64,000 nt of DNA from Fratercula arctica (taxonomy: Eukaryota > Chordata > Aves > Charadriiformes > Alcidae). The notes below the pieces were generated by a model that saw only the letters and a program-made list of their open reading frames with translations, was not told the origin of the DNA and did not search any database. The stretch covers positions 31,644,727 through 31,708,726 of the forward strand of contig CANTUZ010000001.1 in the NCBI GenBank assembly GCA_947846985.1. The letters are read 5' to 3'. A program made the position numbers and the translations under genes. This document shows, piece after piece, positions 48,401 through 60,480 of this stretch (position 1 is the first letter of the stretch; every line of letters begins with the position of its first letter).

Positions 48401-51400
48401 TGTGGGTCTATGGACTCCAAATTTCTTTGTGGTCTTAAGAACACTGTGATTTTAAAAAAGACAGATTTTAGTTTAAAAATTAACATCTTGATTTATTAAT
48501 TTCTAAATGAAACAAAATCCTTAGGCACTGCCTCCAGCAAAAACTGTTAGAAAATTTCTCTGTCCCCAGGTGGATAGAAAAAAAACGGGCCTTGGATTAC
48601 AATCAGAAATGGGTATTTTCTGGATATTGTTCTGAACGGCATCATGTGCCATGAATGGAGTGGATAATTTTTCAACCTAATCTCAACAGGCAAGGTTTTT
48701 CTGATTATTAAGCACCAGCACTGTCCCTTACAGACTCTGACCTGTACAAAACTTTGTATCTAACCTGTCAGGAAACACTTCTTATTCCTTTAAGTAGAAC
48801 CCTATCCTAAAAGATGCCGAATTGTGTAACAACCTGTGACAAGTATCTTCCTACACAGGACAAAATGCTTACTAGATAAGGTTATACTAAAAAAAAAAAA
48901 CAACACCCACCAAACAAAGACTAATATAGGCAGACTTAGCCATTCAGTAAGTCTGCCTACATTAAAGTCGTGTTGCAAATGTAGCATTGCACAAACTCTT
49001 TGCAGTACTCCCTCCCACCAACCCTAGTTCTGTCGACTGGATCACTTTGCCCACATATAGTTCCCTGAAATAATTACATGAAACCTCTGCACATATGCAC
49101 CTCTACGCTTCCTTTTCTTCGTGATCAATGACTGTTGTGACTGGTTTTGAAGGACAAGAAGATGTATGGTCAAAACGCAACTGTCACCTGTTTGCTACTC
49201 AAATGATGGGCCAACTTGATTATTATGGAAAATGATACTGCTTAAAAGAAAGAAGCATTTTGTATTATTACTCTCCCGCCTCTGTTCTCCTGAATGCAAC
49301 ACAACACCCTCAGTCCCAATTAACTGGGTGGAAAGTACAAAGCCTAGAAACCTTAGTTTTTACATAGAGCTATGCTCAATTTCGTTAATTTAAGGCCATT
49401 AAAGAGACAGAGAATAATTTCCAGGTCAATAAGTAACAGTACAGGAGAGAGGAGCCTTTTGTTTCCTAAAAGACACATCAGAAAATATGAATTGCCAATA
49501 GCACCTACCAGAGGAGTGAAAAATGTTGAATTATTCTTATAAACTTCAGAAAGGTACGTATGGGTGTAATCATAGTAATTCTGATGTTCCATTAAAAATT
49601 GTGGCATGTCAGTCATTTTATTTTTGTTGTGATTTGGGTAATAGGCTCAATTTTAAAAATCAGTCCTCAAAATATGTAACAAATTAAAAAAATTGAACTC
49701 CTGGTAGAAGGAAATTTCATCTACATTCTGACTAAAAGTAAACTGTTTAATGAAGCCCTCAAATCAGTTCAGGGCCAACATACAAAATTGTACCCTATGA
49801 CACCTAGGGCTCTGATAAACAAGACAAAGGTTTTGTAGGAGAAATACTTTGAAATCTCAGACAAATCTAGTCACCAGGAATCTCACCTAACTGTACGCAG
49901 GTTGGTTAAGTAGCAAAATTAATAATCTAAGCTACTTCTCTATCCAAAGGGACAGATAGACACCACCTAAAGCAGTTCAGCCAACAGGCAGCATTTCTTT
50001 CTCTTATTTACTAAAAAAGGAGCTTAAGGCAACAAATTCCTTACATATCCTTAGGTTACTTATCTGAGGCATCAAGACAGAATAAACTATAGCCAGTTAC
50101 TAAGCTTGCTTCCTTCCACTACTTGACTCACACAGTCATAATTTTAACTTTTCACAGGCAACTGAAATTTGCTACACTGCTGTTAAATCAGTAATATTGG
50201 GAAATGCTATATTAAAGGCTATTTGTTAAACAAAATTGATTTTAAATAGAACACCCAAGTATTACAGTTTTAAGTTAGCGAACTTTATCCTTTTTAATGT
50301 CATCAGAAATCCCAGTGGCAGACTGGGAGAGTGTCCCGGCAAGAACATGCAGGACAGAACTACAGATACCAACTGCAGCTCAGTTCCCTTCTCCAGGCAG
50401 ACTTCATAGCTTCACCAGCATCACAATTCAGAAGGCTCGACACAGAAGTGCACACATCGTAACTAAAAACATTCATTATGCCGACCTCTCACACTTAACA
50501 TGAGAGTAGCAGAGCCATGCCTGCAGATGCAATAGGTTCACAGTTGTATTCACATTTAATCTTTGCCTTTGTAGAAGGCAAACTGCAAGCTCGGAATGGA
50601 ACTCTATGTCCAGAGCATGGCATATCAATAGATACGTGCTTCTTAATATTTTGTAGAGAGGAATATGTATAACTATGACTGCACATAACCAAACATACAA
50701 AGGTTGTTAACAGCTGTAACTACTGTTGTTATGAAGTGTTATAATCCATATAACTGATTTAACTACACCATTTCAAAAGCATTACCTACGGATTTAGATA
50801 ATTTTAAATTACTTAATACATTGGTAAATTTCTGATGAAAGCACTTATATATGGTGAAAATTAAACAATTATAAATATCTAAAACATTATTTAATAAATC
50901 ATATAATTTAGGACAACTACAACAATAACAAAATCAACTCCCAAGTTTTCAAAGTGCAGAAACTCTTTACCCAGGACTTCTATGACAATTGTACTGCTTT
51001 AAAATTTCTGCATTAGCATCTGTAACAATTTATTGGAGACTGCTCCTAAAGTTTTAAGAGGTGAAATAAAAATCTCTTATCACATTTTTGCTGCACCTGG
51101 GGAGGAACAGCTGCACCTGGGGAGGAACAACCCCATGCACCAGTACAGGTTGGGGGCTGACCTGCTGGAGGGCAGCTCTGTGGAAAGAGGTCTGGGAGTC
51201 CTGGTGGACAACAGGCTGACCATGAGCCAGCAATGTGCCCTTGTGGCCAAGAAGGCCAATGGCATCCTGGGGTGCATCAAAAAGAGTGTGGCCAGCAGGT
51301 CAAGGGAGGTCATCCTCCCCCTCTACTCTGCATTGGTGAGGCCACACCTGGAGTACTGTGTCCAGTTCTGGGCTCCCCGGTTCCAGAAGGACAGGGAACT

Positions 51401-54400
51401 GCTGGAAAGGGTGCAGCAGAGGGCTACCAAGATGATTAGGGGACTGGAACACCTCTCTTATGAGGAAAGGCTGAGGGATTTGGGTCTCTTCAGTCTGGAA
51501 AAAAGACGGCTGAGGGGGGATCTTATCAACACTTATAAATACTTAAAGGGTGGGTGTCAGGAGGATGGGACCAGGCTCTTTTCAGTAGTGCCCGGGGACA
51601 GGACAAGAGGCAACGGGCACAAACTGGAGCACAAGAAGTTCCACCTAAACATGAGGAGGAACTTCTTTACCCTGAGGGTGGCAGAGCACTGGAACAGGCT
51701 GCCCAGAGAGGTGGTGGAGTCTCCATCTCTGGAGACATTCAAAACCCGCCTGGACGTGTTCCTGTGCAACCTGCTCTAGGTGACCCTGCTCTGGCAGGGG
51801 GGTTGGACTAGATGATCTCCAGAGGTCCCTTCCAACCCTATGGTTCTATGATTCTATGATTCTATGATTTCTTAAAAACAGTGGTTGCAACTTCTAAGAT
51901 TTTTATTTTAGAAATAGTTCATTGTACAACTCTAACAATTGAGCTTTGCTACCTCTCCCAGACAAAATACATAGATAAAACCATATTTGAAGAGTAATAC
52001 CATATTTAAATGGTATTTAAATGCTACTGGAGCTTTATTAGTAGCAGCAACATTTCAAAAATTTCTCTACAGAAGCATTATCTCATATTTATGTTTACTT
52101 TTGCAAGTATCAGCGTATTATCATGGACTGCATTCAGTTTGGCCACAGCTATCTTTGTTTAGGCCTTTGCTAAGTCAATATGAATGTCCCAAGCACGCTT
52201 TCTTCCAATTTCAGACTACCAACATCTGTTAATGAAAAGTAAATATCAATATTACTTATTCAATTCTATTCATGAGGCATATTCCACCATGAGGAAAAAG
52301 GCAGGCTAATCTCAAGGCAGCAGGAAACAATTAAAAGTTTCTAAATAAAACATTTTTAATTGCTTAAACAAACAAAACAAAAAACCCACAAACTCAGAAG
52401 CATTAGTTATAAAAGCTTCAGTTATATACTGAGTTTAAAGAAAAATGTTCTAATACAGAAAGTTTTGGCAGTCCCGTGTATTGCTTGCTTCTCTGCATTA
52501 CACACGTTTTCCAGCAAGGGGAGCCCACACCTCACACACACCTGAAGGTCTATTTTTCACTCCTTCCAATAGCGAGTTCCTGCTTTCTGAACCCATGGCC
52601 AAAGTTATTGGGTAATGCTTGTTCCAATAGTTTGGTTTTTGTTTTTTGGGGTTTTTTTGTTTGTTTGTTTGTTTGGGGTTTTTTTTTGTTGTTGTTTGTT
52701 TGGGTTTTTTTGGTTTTTTTGGTTTTTTTTAACAGTACTTTGTTCACTTCTCAACAAGTTAAACGGCTAATAGTTAATAACAGGATATGTATTCAACATA
52801 CCACAGTCAAGGACAAACTTCCTTGTGAAAATTTTCATTTTTGTACAGAGTTACAATGCACACAGGTGCACTATTTATAGCACATCAAGGTATTTAGTGC
52901 CCCAAGTAGTTATTTTGACAACATTATCCCTCAGGTAAACAACAAAATTATTTAACCTGACTAAAAACAATACAAAGAGAAGGTTGGACTCATGACAGGC
53001 AAAGATGAAGTCAGGCTAGAAGTTTATAGTTAGATTTCTCTTTGATTGATTTATTCAGTCCAAACTGAAGTAACAGTGAAGTTATTTGCTAAACCAAAGC
53101 CTCCATAATGGTATGGCCATTGGTCTTGGGAGACCTGTCTGTTCCAAGCCTTATAACATCCCATAAATTCTGGACTTAGTCTCCTCTATTACAGAGCTGT
53201 TGCCACATAATTACATTACATATGATATGAAACATTAAGATATTACATTGATGCACGGCATTTCTATATCAAAGGGGACACCTATACCAGCAAGCTACAC
53301 AGGGCTGGTGCATGGATCCTCAGCACTGTCCAGAACACATCGATTCTGTTAACATTGTGGCTTCCTGCTACAATTTTGGTCTGTGCAAACCCATCTCTCT
53401 TCTACACAATGTCTTGGTATAGCTCGAGGAATAGCACAGGCAAATGACATTCCCCAACAGCAGCTTAAATGCAGCCATCCAGTTTCGGAAAGTAAGAGTG
53501 CTTATGTCTAGATTTGGATCACGCTGTGCCAGCTAACCTCAGTGACAGAGAATGGTCTCTGGTTTGCTTCTTACCATAGGATGATAAACCTTAGATAAAC
53601 TCTAAACATAAAGGCAACAGTCCTGATTTTAAAAAAATAGTTGTAAAAGCAGTTTTCTGTTGCAACAGCCCAAGGTAACAAACACTAATATTTGCATTTG
53701 CCTTAAGCTTTAATGACATGAGACATCTGTTCCAAATGCAGAAGCACAGGCCAGTCTACATGGCTCATTTCATTTAGAAGACTAAAACACTAACAAATCT
53801 AGATTAACACAAGATCACATTTGGCACTGCTAGAAGTACCTCTAGCTTTCCCTTTTCTCTGTTAGAATATTCATCAGTGAAATGTCAAGCTAGTTCCATA
53901 CCATCATGAACTAAATACAGTTTTTCAACTTACCGTTATCACAGTTCTTACATTCCATACTCATATCCTTTATGGAGCTGATTCCTTACATATGCTGTTT
54001 TCTATGGTTTTATAATCAAGAAGACTGTGGCAATAGCAAGTATTGTCGACTAATGAACTGAACTAAGAATGTAGGCATTCTAAACTAAATGTTGTTATTT
54101 ATCAAATACACAAGATTTTTGGTTTTGGTTTCAATCTGATGCTTTTGACAGTTTCATTGCCTTCCAGTACTTAAACATTCTTCTAATTTAGGGCAACTGG
54201 AAGAACATCATCCTATTTTAGTCCTACTGCCTATCAAATATTTTGTTTAATTGTCTAGGTTGTGTTTCTTCCATCTGACATTTAACTATTAATACAGTAG
54301 ATTACTCTGATAGCCCAACCATGGCCAGCTTTTGCCAAGACTCAACATACTATGACAGTAACACCCTGGAGAAAAACAAAACAAAAGAAGCAGTAACAAC

Positions 54401-57400
54401 ATTTACTAATGCACCTGACCTTCACTACGCACAGAGAAGTTCGACAGCTTACTAAGAGTTTCTGTTAGACAGAAATCACTGGTTTTGCTTAGCTGATTGT
54501 TTCAGATTTGTTTCTTCATGGCTTCCTCTTCTAATTAAGTTAGTTATGCACCTGCATCAATAACTGCAGATTGGAGGGTATTTTTACTAAGAGTCAGTGT
54601 CTATCAAAAAATACAACAAACAAAAAATGCAGAAAAGATAGCAGCAAAATTAATTGCTGTTTGAGTACAATTTTTATAAACCCTTGAAAGTAAAGCAAGT
54701 AAATAAACCCATATTGGAAACAGTTCCTGGAGTGGATATCATGGGAAAAGTTGTTTGGCCAGACTTAAAACAGTGACACTCTTCACTCGTTTACTTTTGA
54801 TAGCACATATTCTACAGTAAATTAACGTGCATCCTCTGAGGTGTTTAGTCTTATAAACATCCCCTCAAGAGTACTGTCTTTCATCCTTAGCCACAAGGGG
54901 CATTTGCCATATATTCAAGGTTTCTGAAAACACAAAATTAAGTAAATTATATATGGAACACCTACCATTGTCACTGTCTCCTTCAGATGGGATACTGTAG
55001 CTAAAGTTGTCCCATGTTTGTGCCTGTGTAAGTGTGTTGAAGGAGATAGGAGGAAGACTGAGGGATGGGTCTGCTGGAGGGGAGTGACAGCGAGTCCAAC
55101 CATGGTGGTATAAGGACCAGCAGGGGGATAAAAGTGGGCAGCAGCAGTTCATATATGGCATTAGGATTGTATGGTAATGACAAAGATGCAATTCAAAGGT
55201 GATTAATACAAAATGCGTAATTTTTGAAAAAAGAATGAAAGATGGTGCAGAATAAAAAGAACGAGAAGTTATATGTTAGTACTTGCATATCACACATTAT
55301 ATGCGCAGTTAAGGCTGTTAAGCTTAGCAAGATCATTGTAACCATAGCACTTCACACAAATTGTTTACAATCAAGTTTTAAGAAAAAGTACCCATAGATT
55401 TCATATTATAGTCTGACAAGTACCTTGACTCTGTGAATCAGAAGGTAGTATCAGTTGTGAAGCTTCAGCAAGGAAAAGTTCAGAGAATAAGCGTTTTGGT
55501 ATTTTTTGTAACTATGTAATAAGAACACTTTCTCCCCCGGTGACAAAGAAAATTTACACATCCATATAAAAATAGTATTACATTACAACTTCCTAACTGA
55601 TTTTGTCAAGTAGCAACTACATTAATCCGTTGGATTCTCATTCTGTTGAAATGCGTTCTGTATGTACTATAGATGTTTCCCCTTTGTTTTAATTCACTCA
55701 ATAGTACATGCAGCACTACTACTATTTCTTGCTGACTCCCCCAGCAATAAGTCCAAACCTACAATAGGGCCCCCACCCTAGGAAAGTTTTGGTCCTCCAC
55801 AACTTTTGCAGACTTTCCAGGGAAAAGAACAGACATACAATACCTCTGAAGGGTGATCCTGAGTCTGCACTACAAGCCTTGGCAAACCTGCACTGTAGAC
55901 AGTCTTCTAATAAGCATAAATTCAGTAATGATTCAACTGGGCTCCTTAAAGCATTCAAAATTGCACGTCTACAGAAGCTGCAACAGAGTGTGGAGACTGT
56001 TCACCAGATGACTGTAAAAAGCATGTCATGCGTACAGTTCATGGACCACCCATCAACTCACTACGGAGCTAAACTTGTACAGCAATACAGTCCCTGTTTT
56101 CCAACCATTCTGCCTTCTCTCCTTCAAGTAGTCACGACAACACCTCTTATTTGTTCCTGAAATCCTTCAGCAGACATTTTTATTCCTTCTTCACCACATC
56201 TACTCTGCACTTCTGTCTCCTGTCTTGATTGTGGCAAGGCTTTCCGCTCAAGCTTTCCTCAAACCTCCATTCTACAGTGGTTCAGAACTGGACACTGACA
56301 TCCTTAAAATATCTCCTCCCTGCTTATCTTCAGCACGTTATCCCGCCTTTCAAAGCTTCCCACTGGTTTCCTATTTTCTGACACAAAATTTAAATCTCTC
56401 CTTCTCTGCCCTTCACAATGATGTCACTAATTAATGAGTTTTTCCTGTATCTCATTACAATGTTCCTTACCACTTCTGATGCAACAATTATGAACTCACT
56501 CATTTCTTGGTTTTCCGTGTTTTAATTACTGAGCCCAACACACAAGCAACATTCATGATCCTCAAACTAAACTGGAGACTATAAACTCTACTCTAAATGC
56601 TAAACCATAACCCTAAATCAATTTAAAATTACTATGTACATCAAAAAGCAGCTAAAACCATTTAATATTAGAAGAAAGTCAAAGGTAAAGTTTCAGTAAG
56701 CACAGAAAGTCCCTATTTTATACCACTCCAAATAAATAACCATAAGGAACTTTATCACATAGACTGCCTCCTTCCCACAATTCTGGAATCTGTATTAACA
56801 TGATGATAATTCAGTGTCATATAAAACTTCACCTTAAACTTCTCTCTACACTCAACCATTCAAGAGATCACTCTCTTTAGTCATGTCTTTTTCCAATGCC
56901 AGTTTATTGCTTCTGGCTGTTGGGACACCAGATCAGCTGAACCTGAAAGTCAGCACAACTTAAGCTCTAAGCAGAGTCAACACTGGGTAAGAGAACACAG
57001 ATTTATGGCAAATGATAAACAGTCTTTAATTATGCTGGCAATTAGGATTCTCATCATTTTCCAAAGAAAACAGATAGTGCGGTTAGGTAAGAAAACAAAT
57101 GGAAATAATAAATATCCAAAGATCAGAAAAACAGTAAGTAGCACTCAAAGGAGAGAAAAAAATGCTGTCAGGTTCTAATGATCGTTATGTGTTTCAACAA
57201 ACTTGAAAGACAGTGAGGCGAGCATGTCTACAGATACTAATGCTGGGCTTAGAATCATAGAATGGTTCGAGTTGGAAGGGACCTTAAAGATCACCTAGTT
57301 CCAACCCCCCTGCCATGGGCAGGGACACCTCCCACTAGATCAGGCTGCTCAAAGCCCCATCCAGCCTGGCCTTGAACACTTCCAGGGAGTGGAAATCCTC

Positions 57401-60400
57401 TACAAGTTATCGAAATAAATAATGCTGGATTCACAAGTAAGATTATGCTATGTAAACACCTGCATAAGGGAACAACTCTTCACAAGACAAACTACTTTGT
57501 GATTGAGTTTTGTCAGTGCTTCTTTTAGCTTCTGAAGGTACAATTTATTTATTTTTTTATTGTCTTTGTTTCTGTCACCTTGTTCAGCAGAAACTATGAA
57601 ACACAGGGACCTCAAAATGTCACAGAACAAAAGCAAAAAATATTCCCAAGTACTGCAAGATGTATTAGTAGATGTTCAGGTTTCAAGGTCCAGCATATTA
57701 AAGATACCGTGGCAAGAAACAGCAGGAAACACTCAGTTTCGACAATTAGCACCACTCTGAACATTTTAATCAATTCATGATCAAAGAGTTTAAATTTATT
57801 AACTATTTTAACTGATCCCTTTTCAGAGAGAAAAAGCACCTCCGCAAGAGCAAAACTATGGTTCTACGAAAAATTGTAGTTGTTGGGTTTTTTCAATGGT
57901 AATATTGTAAAGTTTTCAAAATTATGTGAATTTGAGAAGCCTGTACTCTATGAAAGTATTTAAAATACAGGAGGAAATATTCTGAAAAATTAAAAAATCC
58001 TCTCTTTTGCCTCCTATGTAAACATCTGACCCTTGAAAAGAACCTGTCAAGAAGTCAAAACACATTCATTACCTTTCAAAACATTTTCTTTGGGTACCAC
58101 GTCAGCCATCAGATATGAATTTTCCCAATGTTTTGCCTAGCTTTAAAATGAAAGAATAGAAGGACCTTCAGTCCTGAACGTATATCAGTATGTACTAACA
58201 CAGAAGTTTAAGCCACTGCGGTTTATCCTCTGGAAGCACTTCCATTTGTGTGTGTACTTCAAAAAACCGGAATTCTTACCAGAAGTCTAGAAGAGTTTAC
58301 TTTCACCTTTCCAAGAGACATAAATCATTATGAAACGAGGGGGAAAAATAGCCAAATGGAAAGCAACATTCATTAAAAATAGATGAAAATAAACACAGTG
58401 AAAATAAACTCTCAAATTTCAGAAAAGTATGTTTACACATATTTTCATTGAAAATTTGCCACTATGTTGTCCACAGGGAACGATGTACACATTTTAGTTA
58501 GAACATTTTAATGTTCTTTTAATCTTGCTCTCAGATTTAAAGGATTTATAGAAGCAAGTAATTCAAATGTAAGCTCTAACAAAGTTAAATAGCTAAAACT
58601 CATTTCCAATGAGTTTTAAGGTTTCCCCTAGGGCCATTAAGAACTTAAATGGAAAAAGGTACTCAAATAAACTACAAACTAAGCTGAAAAACTTTTCCTA
58701 GATCACAGAATTGCTGGACCCCTAGACTAGCTCAGCGCTAGGACGATAAAGCAGTATACAATTAACAAACACAAATTCAGACAGTGATAGGATGGTTCCA
58801 ACTCGCACAAAACTTGCACAGTTTTTTAAAAAAATACACTGAAGAAACTAGAGACATGGCAAGGTAACCAGCTTTAATTGGAGAAACATGCCAGTATTTT
58901 CAGTCATGTACTACTTCTATCTGTAAATTATTCTTACGTGTTAGCGTAAGTTCTAGGGTGGGAGCAGGAGAGGAAACAATATGCAGCTTCACTCCTCTTT
59001 TGCAGGGTTGCATTTTGTTACATTGTGCTACGCAGCTAATATACTTACGTTTTATCTGAAGTTGGACCTAAAGTTTTACTATTGCCAAATTCCCCTGTCT
59101 TCCCACGGCATAAATTTAAGGTAACATGACTGAAACTGGATGTGATGAGGTGAAAGACTGTGCAGTAATGGTTCCAGGTTGGTGACTCTGTAGTGTATGA
59201 TATGGCAAGGAAAACTAAATCAGATTATCAAGTTTTCTGCAACTCATAGCTGTGACCAAAAGACACTATAGTATCGGCATACTCAAAGTAATTCAAATAT
59301 ATGAATTTGAATTCATACAGTGCAGAAAATCAACAGATTAGAACCAACAGACTTTGGTGTTTAATGAGGCTGCACACAGCTGCAATATAGACAGGGGAAG
59401 AACTGTAGGAGCTGTGCTCATCTGGTCTTCCATCATGCGACCTGGAGAATTTGTTGCAAAAGACTGCAACCATTGCAAATCCAGTCTTCCTAGAAATCCT
59501 CTAAAAAATGATTCACTGCGCTTTTTTGCTCTGACCTACTACAGTCATTAAGTATAGGACATCCTGGCACACTGATACACCAAGATTCATAGGGGTACGT
59601 TAAACTAACACTCAAACAAGAAGTCATGGTCTTGCATTCTCTCCCACAACACTGTTTCCAGTCCCCAGCAGCAAATTTCACTGGCAGCTCAGCAGAACAC
59701 AGGCTACATCCCTCAGCAGCAGCAACCCAGCATGGGCCCACTTGCCTTCAGACGTCTTTCTCCTAATGGTGTTATCACAATGCTGCCACTGGACTGTGCA
59801 GTAGTACTCAATGTTTTATTTTTTCCAAATCCTGAAAAGACCCATTTGCTCATCACTTAACCAGTACTTTAAACAGATAGAGAAATAACAACATCTCTAC
59901 AGCATCAGGAACATACAAGAATAGAGCCAGAGTTTAACAGCCCAACAAACTAAGAAATGCAACTGAACAGATCTGTCAAACTGCATATCATAACTAACAT
60001 ACAGGAGAAATTTAAAGTATCTTCTTCATGAAACAATGTTGGTTCAATACCATTTTCTTTGCTTTTTAAACAAAAAAAAAAAAAAACAAACACAAATCTA
60101 CGGGTACAATTTCTTAAACATGCAAATGTGAAACTGCTGCCATTATTGCCAAGATATTTTGTTACGGAAACTACGAGCTTGTAGTGGTTTACCAGCACTT
60201 GATTAAAAGCATCTATGGTGAATGTCAGAAACCAGGATTAGTATTAGGATGCTGAAACATACTGAAAAAACTACGGTTATTCTTTAGAGGTGATGTGAGA
60301 TGACTTAACAACGTTGACTACCTCAGCACAAAGAAGATAAAAACTGAGTTTAATCCTGTAGCTAATCCTGTTTTAAAAGGAAGTTTTTTAAAGGAAGCTG

Positions 60401-60449
60401 TTATCCAAGCCCTCGAATACATCAATAGTTTGTTTTTTGGGGTTTGGGT

Positions 60450-60480
<31 letters not shown>

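Larger units (their letters stand above)
48444..54965 (-). other. LRCH1 intron
   Basis: A 6.5-kb intron with a perfect 12-bp inverted repeat (48927-48959), the youngest-looking CR1 copy in the window (51088-51868, opposite strand), and a T/G-rich simple repeat (52632-52732). Confidence 0.75.

Noticed and set aside
51033..51779. 248-codon + frame as a host gene
   Set aside because: Residues and DNA are CR1 ORF2 C-terminus followed by the CR1 3' end, and the first 18 or so codons are chance host sequence.
54966..55023. Shorter version of the LRCH1 cassette exon using the acceptor at 55024
   Set aside because: It would start in phase 0, while the upstream exon ends in phase 1. The acceptor at 55074 keeps phase and has a better pyrimidine tract.
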